NCBI GenBank assembly: GCA_900555425.1
Contig: UNSM01000002.1
Location: forward strand, 1 to 33,127
Length of the DNA stretch: 33,127 nt
Source: Candidatus Saccharimonadota bacterium
GTDB lineage: Bacteria; Patescibacteriota; Saccharimonadia; Saccharimonadales; Saccharimonadaceae
Reading direction: 5' to 3'
Below, piece by piece: positions 1-8,015 of this stretch. Each line of letters begins with the position of its first letter. The first letter of the stretch is position 1. Position numbers and translations under genes: made by a program. The notes under the pieces are model-generated. The model was not told the DNA's origin and made no database searches. It saw only the letters and a list, made by a program, of their open reading frames with translations.

Positions 1-597
1 CTTAAGAACAGATGAAGTGACTCGTCCCATCTCGCGTAAGTCATTAGAATTTATACGGTCTAGAGCAATGGCATCAATTTCATCAAACATGATTATTGCT
101 TTTTCCGGATTTGGCAAAGCTCGTATTTCCTGAAATACCGAAGCTATATTTTTAGACGTCTGCCCAAGTTTGCTGTCAATAACACTATCAAAATCAACAG
201 AGTATAGATCACGGTTGAGAATGCGAGCGATCTGTTTTACTGTCTCTGTCTTGCCAGTGCCTGGATCACCCTCAAATAAGAACTTATTAAAGCCAGAGTG
301 ATGTCTAATGGAGTTAATGACGCCAATGATATCATTCATAATGGAAGTGGGTAGCGGTAATGAATCTCCTGCCAGACTTACTTTATTAAAGAAGGATGAT
401 TGGTATTCATTGCTTTGCGGAACGAATGTATTAGCGCCGGACAATAGAGCCATAATATACTCGGCTAATTGGGAATCTCCAGCTTGATCAAATAGCTTAG
501 CAATGATATACGCTTCATTTCGAAAACCTGCATCATTATGCTCTGCGTAGTATTTAATTAGGTTGAGTATATTCTTCTTGCGCATTTGTTCCCTCAT
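1..597 (-). CDS. AAA+ ATPase, partial (C-terminus beyond window)
   Basis: The minus-strand reading frame is open from an ATG at 597 to the window edge (199 codons), so the C-terminus is missing. A helical N-terminal region of about 85 residues precedes an AAA+ module with Walker A GDPGTGKT (about residue 111) and Walker B IIMFDEIDAIA (about residue 169), as in AAA+ ATPases of the spastin/FtsH/ClpX superfamily that remodel proteins using ATP. No membrane segment or protease motif is visible in this part. The ATG at 597 is preferred because a -10 TATTCT ends exactly 6 nt upstream. A second in-frame ATG at 585 has a GAGGG Shine-Dalgarno-like sequence and is an alternative. The substrate and role cannot be read from the sequence. 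Confidence 0.85.
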   Translation of the reverse strand, partial: MREQMRKKNILNLIKYYAEHNDAGFRNEAYIIAKLFDQAGDSQLAEYIMALLSGANTFVPQSNEYQSSFFNKVSLAGDSLPLPTSIMNDIIGVINSIRHHSGFNKFLFEGDPGTGKTETVKQIARILNRDLYSVDFDSVIDSKLGQTSKNIASVFQEIRALPNPEKAIIMFDEIDAIALDRINSNDLREMGRVTSSVLK

Positions 598-603
598 ATT
601 ATT

Positions 604-632
604 AGAATATCATCTCTGGGACACAAATACAA
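604..632 (-). promoter_or_regulatory. Promoter of the AAA+ ATPase gene, leaderless type
   Basis: On the minus strand, TTGTAT (632-627), a 17-nt spacer and TATTCT (609-604) sit 6 nt before the ATG at 597, so transcription should begin at the start codon. The -35 box lies between two 9-bp direct repeats. Confidence 0.6.
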
Positions 633-646
633 TATTTTGGGACACA
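617..646. repeat. Pair of 9-bp direct repeats TGGGACACA
   Basis: TGGGACACA occurs at 617-625 and again at 638-646, 21 bp apart start to start (two helical turns), bracketing the -35 box of the AAA+ gene. The placement suggests an operator for a direct-repeat-binding regulator; this is inference. Confidence 0.5.
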
Positions 647-675
647 TCATCCCATTGCTTTATTTGCGTGGATGC

Positions 676-786
676 TATATTATAGTGGTAATCGGGGGAG
701 GAACCTCGGGGGTAGAAATAGGAAAAGCGCCTATGCGGCGCTTCCTTACACAATAGTTTTCCAACAAATTGTACAGTTCCTATAAT
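676..786 (+). promoter_or_regulatory. Intergenic region with G-rich direct repeat, hairpin and -10 boxes
   Basis: This gene-free stretch holds an extended -10-like TGCTATATT (673-681), two copies of TCGGGGG (692-698 and 706-712) around the palindrome GAGGAACCTC (698-707), and a hairpin AAGCGCC/GGCGCTT (725-731/737-743). A second -10, TATAAT at 781-786, is the likely promoter of the downstream DUF3892 gene and would give a leader of about 43 nt. A short structured transcript before the gene is possible but unproven. Confidence 0.35.
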
Positions 787-835
787 ACCACACATATTAA
801 TAAGTGGTAATTCCGCCACAGGAAGGACGGTTGCT

Positions 836-1117
836 ATGACTATCCAAATTAGAGCCATCACGAAGCCCGAAGGCGATGAGCGCTATGAAGCGATCTCACA
901 CTATTGGGTGAATAATGACAGAGGTGTATTGATTCCTCTTGAGCGTAACTGGTTTATTGACTGGCTTGACGCTAATAGGACTTACGCTTTTGTATCGGAA
1001 GATGGTGATGAAGCACGGTGTGATGTGAAATACAATGGACATATTCGTTTTTTGCAGACACGCGCAGACGCCTCGCAGGCGAATAATTTACTAAACCTAC
1101 CTCGTAAGCGAGTATAG
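836..1117 (+). CDS. DUF3892-like protein, 93 aa
   Basis: A 93-residue cytoplasmic protein with no signal peptide or membrane segment. Its layout resembles DUF3892: an N-terminal beta strand (IQIRAITKP), an AISHYWV segment with a conserved Trp, a central WFIDWLDANRTYAFV stretch, and the C-terminal signature FLQTRADASQANNLLNLP, close to the LxTxxDxxxxNNLLxLP pattern of that family. DUF3892 has no established function and often occurs near mobile or accessory genes. The ATG at 836 has an AGGAAGG Shine-Dalgarno sequence 9-10 nt upstream and a TATAAT box at 781. The gene stands alone and ends before a strong hairpin terminator at 1141. Confidence 0.8.
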   Translation: MTIQIRAITKPEGDERYEAISHYWVNNDRGVLIPLERNWFIDWLDANRTYAFVSEDGDEARCDVKYNGHIRFLQTRADASQANNLLNLPRKRV

Positions 1118-1140
1118 ACAAGTAGGGGCAATATTCGTTA

Positions 1141-1170
1141 AAAACATCTCGGTAAATCCGGGATGTTTTT
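1141..1170. terminator. Intrinsic terminator, bidirectional
   Basis: AACATCTCGG (1142-1151) pairs over 10 bp with CCGGGATGTT (about 1157-1166), including one G-T wobble, and is followed by a T-run; an A-run on the other side allows function on both strands. It separates the DUF3892 gene from the convergent PEBP gene. Confidence 0.85.
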
Positions 1171-1190
1171 ATGGTGGTGTAAGATTGTAT

Positions 1191-1651
1191 CTATCCCCGC
1201 CGCAAAATATCCAACACGCCAAACTTCCCGGTCAGCACGGCTCGGCTAATGATGTGCGGCGTGAGGGCGGCGATGAGTTCTTTTGGTTTGGTGTCGCTTG
1301 GTAAATCCAGTGTCGTGTCCAGCGCGTACACGTAAAATTGATAGCGGTGCGTGCCAAACGGCGGCTGCGGCCCGCCCCAACCAGGACAACCCCAACTTGT
1401 CATCCCCTCGACGGCGCCCGCGGGTAGTGATTCGCTGGTGATTTCAGTAGTTTCTGCCGTCACATTCCAAACCGTCCAATGGTAAAATCCATCGCACCCA
1501 GGCGCATCGGGGTCGTGGCAAATGATCACCAGGCTTTTGGTATTTGCTGGCACGTCGCTGATTTCGAGTGGCGGGCGTTGGTTGCCGCCAAGTTTGGCGT
1601 AATTTTTGGTATTTTAGCGTTTTCGGCGAACGCAGGGCTAGCAATTTTCAT
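1191..1651 (-). pseudogene. PEBP-family (YbhB/YbcL-like) gene with one-base frameshift
   Basis: The protein belongs to the phosphatidylethanolamine-binding / Raf-kinase-inhibitor-like family. The CHDPDAP ligand-pocket motif and the WGGPQPPFGTHRY motif are clear. An N-terminus MKIASPAFAENAKIPK is encoded from the ATG at 1651, but the frame shifts near residue 17, in a run of five A (minus strand) around 1602-1606; one extra base restores a 153-residue protein, a normal family length. The only in-frame start for the remainder, a GTG at 1553, lies inside the domain and is not credible. The -10 TAAAAT (1663-1658) ends 6 nt before the ATG, so the promoter looks intact. The lesion is either a recent mutation, a phase-variable homopolymer or a sequencing error. 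Family members are ligand-binding proteins without a settled bacterial role. Confidence 0.75.
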
Positions 1652-1660
1652 ACTATGATT

Positions 1661-2395
1661 TTAGCATAGTGATATTTTTGTAGCCTTTGGCGTGTACAAG
1701 TTGAAATCAATATCAGTTTTCTGGACAATTTCATAATAAGGCGGAATTGATGGGTTTTTCGGAAGTTCAATTATTTTTCCGTCGTTAAATAATTGTCCTT
1801 GTCGGTAGACGTTGTGGATAAACGGTATATTTGGCTTTACTTTTCTTAAGCGATATAGCGCTGATTTATGCCGTGTTTCGCCATTTTTAATGACTTTAGG
1901 TTGCGTGTGCCATTGCCCCATAATACATAACGTTAATAGTGAATCGTCAATTTTAAGGATATTTTTAGCTAGCTGCTCTTCTCGTTCCTGCGGGCTTGGT
2001 GATATGACGGCATCCTTATCTAAATTGTCAAAAAATGTATCAATAAAAACGAGCTCTTTAAGTTGATTTTGCTGCAGAAGAATTGCTATCGTTTTTATCA
2101 TCTCAAGAGATAGAACGCTTAAGTCAAAAAGGTCTTCATCAACTAAGGAGAAATCATAAGAATTGATCTTTACTGAATTGATGAAGTTGGGCACGGCGGG
2201 GCTGGCTTCAATGGCTAATCTCTTTACGCCAAGTTTCTTAACCAGAGTATAGACGACGTCGGAATTTTCTTTAATGCCGTGGATTTCGCCGTATACAATT
2301 ATATTTGATTTTCGCAATGTGGATTGAAACAAATTTAACCGTCTTATGTCTAGTTGTTTCGGTAAAAATGTTTTGATAATATCGTGATTATTCAT
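1661..2395 (-). CDS. GEIHG-motif protein, ChaN/EreA-like fold suspected, 244 aa
   Basis: A 244-residue soluble protein. Near the N-terminus, IIVYGEIHGIKENSDVV (about residues 32-48) resembles the GExHG/GExH motif of the ChaN, TraB and erythromycin-esterase-like superfamily. Further on, AIEAS (about 80) and CIMGQWHTQPKV (about 157-168) fit the second conserved strand with a G-x-x-H motif. These folds use paired Glu/His residues for haem or metal binding or for hydrolysis, but the family is too diverse to name a substrate. It lies upstream of the PEBP gene on the same strand; the PEBP -10 box overlaps its stop codon. Confidence that it is a gene is high; the fold assignment is an inference from short motifs. 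Confidence 0.75.
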   Translation of the reverse strand: MNNHDIIKTFLPKQLDIRRLNLFQSTLRKSNIIVYGEIHGIKENSDVVYTLVKKLGVKRLAIEASPAVPNFINSVKINSYDFSLVDEDLFDLSVLSLEMIKTIAILLQQNQLKELVFIDTFFDNLDKDAVISPSPQEREEQLAKNILKIDDSLLTLCIMGQWHTQPKVIKNGETRHKSALYRLRKVKPNIPFIHNVYRQGQLFNDGKIIELPKNPSIPPYYEIVQKTDIDFNLYTPKATKISLC

Positions 2396-2458
2396 AGGTG
2401 CTAATTGATAGTTTACTTCATAAAACTGTAAATATATAGAGCCGCGTCGTTAATAAAT

Positions 2459-2487
2459 TTGTCGATATTTGGCGAACTATTTATAAT
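2459..2487 (+). promoter_or_regulatory. Leaderless promoter of the TylF-like gene
   Basis: TTGTCG (2459-2464), a 17-nt spacer and TATAAT (2482-2487) end 6 nt before the ATG at 2494, placing the expected transcription start on the A of the start codon. Confidence 0.75.
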
Positions 2488-2493
2488 TAAGTC

Positions 2494-3126
2494 ATGAATA
2501 TCGCAGACCAACTCCTCACTAAATACCCAATTATTTCTGACCAAGTCGACATTAAAGAGCTTGGTGCGCTTTTAAGAGAGTTGGAAAAAACTTTACGCCG
2601 TGGCGCCACTGGAAACATTGTGGAGTTTGGTTGTTATGTCGGTACAACTAGTTTGTTTATTCGCCGACTATTGGACGCTTATAATTTTACGGGCGAATTT
2701 CACGTTTACGATTCGTTTGCGGGATTGCCAGAAAAAACCCAGAAGGATAATAGCGCCGCGGGTGATCAATTTAAGGCTGGCGAGTTATTAGCGCCGCGTA
2801 AGACGTTTGTCCAGAATTTTAAGAAAGCAGGGTTAAGTCTGCCGATTATTCATAAAGGCTGGTTTTCCGATTTTACCTCTGATGATGTGCCGGAAAATAT
2901 TATGTTTGCGTTTTTTGATGGCGATTTTTACGAATCAATTGTCGATTCTTTTCGGGTTTGTGAAAGTAAGTTTAATGAAGACGCAATAATTATTGTCGAT
3001 GATTACGCAAATGAAGCTCTGCCGGGCGCCGCAAAAGCCACTGATGAATGGCTAAAAGTTAACCGACAATTCACGGTCAGGACTGAAGCCAGTCTGGCGA
3101 TTATCTCCTCTTGCCCAAAAACATAA
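2494..3126 (+). CDS. TylF/macrocin-O-methyltransferase-like SAM methyltransferase
   Basis: A 210-residue class I SAM-dependent methyltransferase. Motif I is IVEFGCYVGTTSLF (about residues 42-55), followed by the acidic end of strand 2 in FHVYDSFAGLPE, a pattern typical of the TylF family (DSFxGLP). Later FAFFDGDFYES and IIIVDDYANEALPGA match the metal-binding Asp region and the VDDY strand of that family, which O-methylates sugars or polyketides. No membrane segment is seen. It is transcribed alone from a leaderless promoter, upstream of and on the same strand as the arginine deiminase operon, but it is unlikely to be part of that pathway. The actual acceptor is unknown; it may be a sugar of the cell surface. 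Confidence 0.75.
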   Translation: MNIADQLLTKYPIISDQVDIKELGALLRELEKTLRRGATGNIVEFGCYVGTTSLFIRRLLDAYNFTGEFHVYDSFAGLPEKTQKDNSAAGDQFKAGELLAPRKTFVQNFKKAGLSLPIIHKGWFSDFTSDDVPENIMFAFFDGDFYESIVDSFRVCESKFNEDAIIIVDDYANEALPGAAKATDEWLKVNRQFTVRTEASLAIISSCPKT

Positions 3127-3138
3127 ACGTGTTACAAT
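3111..3138 (+). promoter_or_regulatory. Promoter of the arcABDC operon
   Basis: TTGCCC (3111-3116), a 16-nt spacer and TACAAT (3133-3138) predict a start near 3145 and a leader of about 29 nt carrying a strong GGGAGG Shine-Dalgarno sequence. No ArgR- or Crp-type operator was recognised. Confidence 0.5.
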
Positions 3139-3173
3139 TAAAACATCACTAATATAAACAGGGGAGGGTTGTG

Positions 3174-4412
3174 ATGGACGAACCAATTCACATCACGTCT
3201 GAAATAGGAAAACTTAAGACCGTTCTATTGCATCGGCCAGGTGAAGAGCTGGAAAATTTGACGCCAGACTATCTGACCGATCTTTTATTTGACGATATTC
3301 CATATCTGAAAGTGGCGCAGGCTGAACACGATGCTTTTGCGGAAGTATTGAGAAGTCGTGGAATCGAAGTTTTGTATCTGGATCAATTGGTCGCCGAGGC
3401 AATTAACACAGATCAATTGCGTGAACAATTTGTCGATGAAATGTTGGCTGCTTCTAAGCAGGATTCACGCCGCGTTACTCAAACATTGCGTCAATTCTTG
3501 TTGGACTTGCCAACTCACGCTATGATCCGCAAGATTATGGCTGGTGTTCGCAAGGATGAAATTACTTTGCCTCCAGATCAGCATCAGCAACTTCATAATA
3601 TGATCGAGAAAAATCGTTATCCGTTCTATCTCGATCCAATGCCAAACCTATACTTTACACGCGACCCAGCTGCCGCAATTGGTAACGGTTTGACAATCAA
3701 CAAGATGCACTGGACGGCTCGTCGTCGTGAATCGCTATTTATGCGCTACATCATCGACCACCATCCACGTTTTGCTAATCGTGTGCCAGTTTGGTACAAC
3801 CGCACAGAGAAATTCTCAATGGAAGGTGGTGACGAATTAGTATTAAGCGATAAGGTTATGGCAATTGGTGTTTCAGAGCGAACAACCGCTGAGGCAATTG
3901 AAAAGATGGCAACCAAGCTGTTTGCTGGCTCGAAATTCGAGAAAGTCATTGCTATGGAAATTCCAAAATCTCACGCCTTTATGCACCTAGACACCGTGTT
4001 TACGATGATCGATCGTGATAAGTTTACGATTCACCCAGAAATTCGCGACCACGGCGGCAGGATGAATTGTTTCATTTTGGAGAAGGTTGAAGGTCAGCCA
4101 TTCCCACGAATTACACACGAAACAGACCTGGAGCATGTCTTGAGAGTTGCGCTGGGCTTACCAAGTGTTACGTTGATTGAGTGTGGCGGTGGCGATCCGA
4201 TTGCTGCTGCTCGTGAGCAGTGGAATGACGGTTCAAACACTTTGGCGATTGCGCCGGGTGTTGTGGTGACTTATGATCGCAACTACGTAACTAACCAGAA
4301 ATTGCGCGAAAACGGCATTGAAGTTATTGAAATTAGTGGTGCTGAGCTTGGACGCGGTCGTGGCGGTCCACGCTGTATGAGTATGCCGCTAGTACGAGAG
4401 GATGTATTCTAA
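3174..4412 (+). CDS. arcA: Arginine deiminase
   Basis: Hydrolyses L-arginine to citrulline and ammonia, the first step of the arginine deiminase pathway, in the cytoplasm. The 412-residue protein has the full set of family motifs: an N-terminal [29 protein letters not shown] with the active-site Asp, [20 protein letters not shown] with the catalytic His and Asp, and the C-terminal [14 protein letters not shown] with the nucleophilic Cys 12 residues from the end. Length equals that of typical ArcA (about 410). The ATG at 3174 is chosen over the GTG at 3171 because GGGAGG ends 5 nt before it. The stop overlaps the arcB start by one base, so the two are translationally coupled. Arginine deiminase systems are known in mammal-associated Saccharibacteria, where acquisition from other bacteria has been proposed. 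Confidence 0.97.
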   Translation: MDEPIHITSEIGKLKTVLLHRPGEELENLTPDYLTDLLFDDIPYLKVAQAEHDAFAEVLRSRGIEVLYLDQLVAEAINTDQLREQFVDEMLAASKQDSRRVTQTLRQFLLDLPTHAMIRKIMAGVRKDEITLPPDQHQQLHNMIEKNRYPFYLDPMPNLYFTRDPAAAIGNGLTINKMHWTARRRESLFMRYIIDHHPRFANRVPVWYNRTEKFSMEGGDELVLSDKVMAIGVSERTTAEAIEKMATKLFAGSKFEKVIAMEIPKSHAFMHLDTVFTMIDRDKFTIHPEIRDHGGRMNCFILEKVEGQPFPRITHETDLEHVLRVALGLPSVTLIECGGGDPIAAAREQWNDGSNTLAIAPGVVVTYDRNYVTNQKLRENGIEVIEISGAELGRGRGGPRCMSMPLVREDVF

Positions 4413-5401
4413 TGGCTCAGAGTTTGAAAGGACGATCGCTACTGACTTTAGGCGACTACACCGCTGAAGAGATTCGCTTGCTATTGGACACGGCTCGTGA
4501 ATATCGCCGATTGAAATATGCTGGTGTTCCGCACCGAATTCATGAGGGTAAAAATGTGGCTTTGTTGTTTGAAAAGACTTCAACGCGAACACGCTGCGCA
4601 TTTACGGTGGCTGCTAATGATCTTGGAATTGCGCCAGAATACCTCGGTAAAGACGATATTCAATTGGGTAAGAAAGAGACAGTTGAAGACACTGCTAAGG
4701 TTTTGGGTCGAATGTTTGACGGAATTGAATTCCGCGGCTTTGATCACGCGACCGTTGAGGAATTGGCGCGTCACGCTGGCGTTCCAGTATGGAATGGATT
4801 GACCGATAAGTTTCATCCAACACAGATTTTGGCTGACTTCATGACGATTGAAGAACATGTCGGAAAATTGAAGGGAACTAAGCTGGTGTTTGTTGGCGAT
4901 GGTCGCAACAATATGGCGAACTCGTTGATGATCGGCTCAGCTATTATGGGACTTGATTTTCGTATTTTGGCACCTCGTGAATTGCATCCAGAGCAAGCTT
5001 TGGTCGATAAAGCAAATCATTTTGCCAGGTCAAGCCACGCACGTATTACCATCACTGACAACTTCGAAGAAGCTTTGCGTGGTGCCGATGTGATTTACAC
5101 GGACGTTTGGGTTTCAATGGGCGAAGAAGACAAGTTTGCTGAACGCATTAACCAATTGCGACATTTCCAAGTTAATCGCCAGATGATTAATCTGACAGGA
5201 AATCCTGAGGTCAAGTTTATGCACTGCTTGCCGGCATTCCATGACGCATTGACGATTACTGGAAAGAAGATTCAGGAAGATTTCGGTTTAGATTCAATGG
5301 AAGTGACGGATGAGGTGTTCCGCTCGCCACATTCGATAGTTTTTGATCAAGCGGAAAATCGTATGCATACAATCAAGGCCGTGATGGCTTTGACATTGTA
5401 G
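4412..5401 (+). CDS. arcB: Ornithine carbamoyltransferase, catabolic
   Basis: Phosphorolyses citrulline to ornithine and carbamoyl phosphate, the second step of the pathway. The 329-residue protein has the carbamoyl-phosphate loop STRTR (residues 57-61), [10 protein letters not shown] for the second carbamoyl-phosphate contact, DVWVSMGEE, and the ornithine-binding HCLPAFHD loop. The length matches catabolic ArcB/ArgF proteins. Position directly between arcA and the antiporter gene, without any anabolic arginine genes in the window, argues for the catabolic direction. The ATG overlaps the arcA stop (TAATG). Confidence 0.96.
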   Translation: MAQSLKGRSLLTLGDYTAEEIRLLLDTAREYRRLKYAGVPHRIHEGKNVALLFEKTSTRTRCAFTVAANDLGIAPEYLGKDDIQLGKKETVEDTAKVLGRMFDGIEFRGFDHATVEELARHAGVPVWNGLTDKFHPTQILADFMTIEEHVGKLKGTKLVFVGDGRNNMANSLMIGSAIMGLDFRILAPRELHPEQALVDKANHFARSSHARITITDNFEEALRGADVIYTDVWVSMGEEDKFAERINQLRHFQVNRQMINLTGNPEVKFMHCLPAFHDALTITGKKIQEDFGLDSMEVTDEVFRSPHSIVFDQAENRMHTIKAVMALTL

Positions 5402-5440
5402 TTGTTGTCGTAATGAGGAGGTTAAGGAGGCTCCGAGGCA

Positions 5441-6985
5441 ATGGTAGAAAAAATTAAAAAAGCAAAGCAGAAGCTTCGATCACCGTCGGCGTTTACTATT
5501 TTGTTTGTCGTGATCATCGTTATGGCGGCATTGACGTGGGTTGTTCCTTCTGGACTATATAAGACAAACGAAGATGGCGATCGTATAGCTAATTCGTATC
5601 ACGTAGTCGACAAAGATCGAACCGTCACGGAAGAAAAAGACGGTAAAAAGGAAGAGGTCAAAAAACACGATCAGCAAGGTTTGTGGGACGTCTTCACTGC
5701 ACCTATTAAAGGTATGTCAGACAAGCTTGATGTCATCGTCTTCGTGATGGTGCTTGGTGGATTCTTAGGCGTCACTATGAAAACTGGTGCGCTTGACGCT
5801 TCTCTTGGCGCACTGCTTCGAAAGATGAAGGGCAAGGAAAAGTGGCTCATCCCGATTCTGATGATTTTATTCGCTATCGGTGGTACTACTTACGGTATGC
5901 AGGAAGAAACTGTGGCGTTTTACGCACTAGTTATACCGATGATGATTGCTGCTGGCTATAACGCCATGACTGGTGTGATGGTGATTGTGTTGGGTGCTGG
6001 TACCGGTGTGCTCGGCTCGACAATCAACCCATTCTCTACTGGTGTTGCGGCAAAAACCGCAGACGTGAAATTGGGTAGCGTTATTCCAATAATGTCTATC
6101 ATCTTAGTACTTTGTTTGATTGCTGCGATTATCTTTACTATGCGTTATGCCGCAAAAGTTAAGGCAGGCAAGTACAAAGAAGATGTTCGCTACAAGCCAG
6201 CTACGGCTGCTCTCGACACGACAAACGTACCAAAATTCACTGGTCCACGAAAAGTCGTTATGTCCGTGTTTGCTATTACGTTTGTGCTAATGATTCTTTC
6301 CTTGATTCCATGGGGAAGTTGGAATATCACATTCTTCGCTGATATGTTTGAATGGGCTGCAGGTTTGCCAGTCATTGGCGCGGTACTTGGTGTAGTCCAC
6401 AGTGCGGCATTTGGTGATTGGTATTTCAATGAAATCACTGCACTATTCCTAATTTCAACAATTGTCATAACCGCAATTTACTACAAAGAATTTAAGAAAG
6501 AGGGTGTTTTCCCAGTTGATACATTTATCGACGGTGTGAAAGACATCTTGCCAGTTGCTTTGATTATTGCAGTAGCAACAGGTGTTTCTGTAGTGATGAC
6601 TAACGGTGAAATTCAGGACACGATCATCAGCTGGGGTGAGTCCCTTCTGAAAGATGCTGGTGGCGGCGTTGTCGGCGTGTTGGCATATCTATTTTACTTG
6701 CCAATGTCATTTATCGTTCCGTCATCATCAGGTTTGGCGGCAGCAACTATGCCAGTTATTGCGCCAATTGCTGACTTGGTTGGCTCAAGCAAAGAAGTTA
6801 TGGTTGCCGCATTTGCGACAGCGTCTGGCTTGATCAACATGATGGCTCCAACTATCGCATCGTTGATGGGTGGATTGGCGCTGGCTGGCGTTTCATATCG
6901 CGACTGGCTAAAACGCTCAGCTCCAATTATGGCGATATTTGCTATTATCAGCATTACAGTTATTGCAATTTTCGGAGCACTGTAG
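5441..6985 (+). CDS. arcD: Arginine/ornithine antiporter, YfcC type
   Basis: An integral membrane protein of 514 residues with about 12 predicted hydrophobic segments; the first (about residues 17-36) ends in VVPSGLY, a hallmark of the YfcC family, which includes the ArcD of streptococcal arginine deiminase operons. A charged loop of about 40 residues (about 39-80) follows the first helix. Conserved stretches such as GGTTYGMQEETVAFY and FIVPSSSGLAAATMPV resemble family signatures. It should import arginine and export ornithine at no net energy cost, supplying arcA. A double Shine-Dalgarno-like stretch (GAGGAGG and AAGGAGG, about 5415-5430) precedes the ATG, giving independent strong initiation. 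The transport direction is inferred from context. Confidence 0.92.
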   Translation: MVEKIKKAKQKLRSPSAFTILFVVIIVMAALTWVVPSGLYKTNEDGDRIANSYHVVDKDRTVTEEKDGKKEEVKKHDQQGLWDVFTAPIKGMSDKLDVIVFVMVLGGFLGVTMKTGALDASLGALLRKMKGKEKWLIPILMILFAIGGTTYGMQEETVAFYALVIPMMIAAGYNAMTGVMVIVLGAGTGVLGSTINPFSTGVAAKTADVKLGSVIPIMSIILVLCLIAAIIFTMRYAAKVKAGKYKEDVRYKPATAALDTTNVPKFTGPRKVVMSVFAITFVLMILSLIPWGSWNITFFADMFEWAAGLPVIGAVLGVVHSAAFGDWYFNEITALFLISTIVITAIYYKEFKKEGVFPVDTFIDGVKDILPVALIIAVATGVSVVMTNGEIQDTIISWGESLLKDAGGGVVGVLAYLFYLPMSFIVPSSSGLAAATMPVIAPIADLVGSSKEVMVAAFATASGLINMMAPTIASLMGGLALAGVSYRDWLKRSAPIMAIFAIISITVIAIFGAL

Positions 6986-6988
6986 CCT

Positions 6989-7939
6989 ATGGATAAGAAG
7001 CGTACTATTGTAGTAGCGCTCGGTGGTAACGCCCTGCAACGGCAGGGCGAAGCCGCGTCTGAGCAGCAGCAACGAGTAGCCGATGAAACCGTTCGGCAGC
7101 TTTTACCGTTAATCCAGGCTGGTCATAACGTAGCAATCGTTCATGGTAATGGTCCTCAGGTTGGTAATATTGTGTTGCACGAAGAGGCGATTAATACGCC
7201 AGATGTGCCAAGTTTGCCCCTGGAAGATTCTGGCGCTATGAGCCAGGGGTTGATTGGCTTTTGGCTGCAACAGGCTTTTCATGACGCCTTTATGGTTAAT
7301 CAGATGAACAATCGCGCTGTTAGCGTTATAACTCAAACGATTGTTAGCTTAAGCGATCCAGCATTCCAAAATCCAACCAAGCCAATTGGTCCGTTCTATT
7401 CGGAAGACGAGGCAAAAACCGTTGCTAGCGAACGCGGCTACACGGTAAAAGAAGACGCTGGTCGCGGCTGGCGACGTGTCGTTCCTTCGCCAAAACCTCA
7501 GACGATTGTTGAGGCTGATGTGATTAAGGCGTTGGTTCATGCTGGCGTGACGGTCGTTTCAACTGGCGGCGGCGGCATTCCTGTTTTACAAGATGAAACT
7601 GGTCAATTAAAAGGCGTCGCTGCGGTTATTGATAAGGACTTCGGCGCGGCAAAATTGGCAGATCTTTTGGACGCTGACACTTTGCTGATTTTGACTTCGG
7701 TTGATGCTGCTAAAATTAATTTTGGCAAACCAGATGAGCAATCTCTCGGGGAAGTTTCAATAGAAGAACTTCAAAAGCATATTGACGATGGGCAATTTGC
7801 GGCAGGTTCGATGTTGCCAAAAACTCAGGCTGCCTTGTCGTTCCTGGATGGAAAGTCGGGGCGTACGGCGATTATTACTTCGCTGGATAAAACCGCTGAA
7901 GCCATTAGCGGCTCGGCGGGCACGATAGTCAAATCGTAA
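6989..7939 (+). CDS. arcC: Carbamate kinase
   Basis: Transfers the phosphate of carbamoyl phosphate to ADP, giving ATP, CO2 and ammonia; this is the energy-yielding last step of the pathway. The 316-residue protein starts with VVALGGNALQRQGE, and has IVHGNGPQVGNI, GGGGIPV and DKDFGAAKLADLL, all characteristic of the carbamate kinase branch of the amino-acid kinase fold. It begins 3 nt after the arcD stop with no clear Shine-Dalgarno sequence, suggesting coupling to arcD translation. It is the last gene before the terminator at 7948. Confidence 0.97.
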   Translation: MDKKRTIVVALGGNALQRQGEAASEQQQRVADETVRQLLPLIQAGHNVAIVHGNGPQVGNIVLHEEAINTPDVPSLPLEDSGAMSQGLIGFWLQQAFHDAFMVNQMNNRAVSVITQTIVSLSDPAFQNPTKPIGPFYSEDEAKTVASERGYTVKEDAGRGWRRVVPSPKPQTIVEADVIKALVHAGVTVVSTGGGGIPVLQDETGQLKGVAAVIDKDFGAAKLADLLDADTLLILTSVDAAKINFGKPDEQSLGEVSIEELQKHIDDGQFAAGSMLPKTQAALSFLDGKSGRTAIITSLDKTAEAISGSAGTIVKS

Positions 7940-7947
7940 TAAAAATC

Positions 7948-7980
7948 AAGAAGTTCCTGTGAACAGTGCAGGAGCTTCTT
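7948..7980 (+). terminator. Terminator of the arc operon
   Basis: AAGAAGTTCCTG (7948-7959) pairs over 12 bp, with one G-T wobble, to CAGGAGCTTCTT (7969-7980) around a 9-nt loop; a T-rich tract follows. It abuts the -35 of the next gene. Confidence 0.85.
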
Positions 7981-8007
7981 GTGTTTATGTATGTTTTATT
8001 TTATAAT
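7979..8007 (+). promoter_or_regulatory. Promoter of the first corA-like gene
   Basis: TTGTGT (7979-7984), a 17-nt spacer and TATAAT (8002-8007) lie 8 nt before the ATG at 8016, giving a transcript with almost no leader. The -35 overlaps the end of the arc terminator stem. Confidence 0.6.
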
Positions 8008-8015
8008 ATGAAATT

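Noticed and set aside
610-861. Minus-strand frame of 83 codons upstream of the AAA+ gene
   Set aside because: It runs through promoters, hairpin and the start of the DUF3892 gene, has no ribosome binding site and no protein-like pattern beyond a chance hydrophobic start.
1191-1553. Treating the PEBP protein as a normal 120-aa gene starting at GTG 1553
   Set aside because: The GTG encodes an internal Val of the domain; upstream codons in the neighbouring frame supply the missing N-terminus and the promoter is at 1658-1663.
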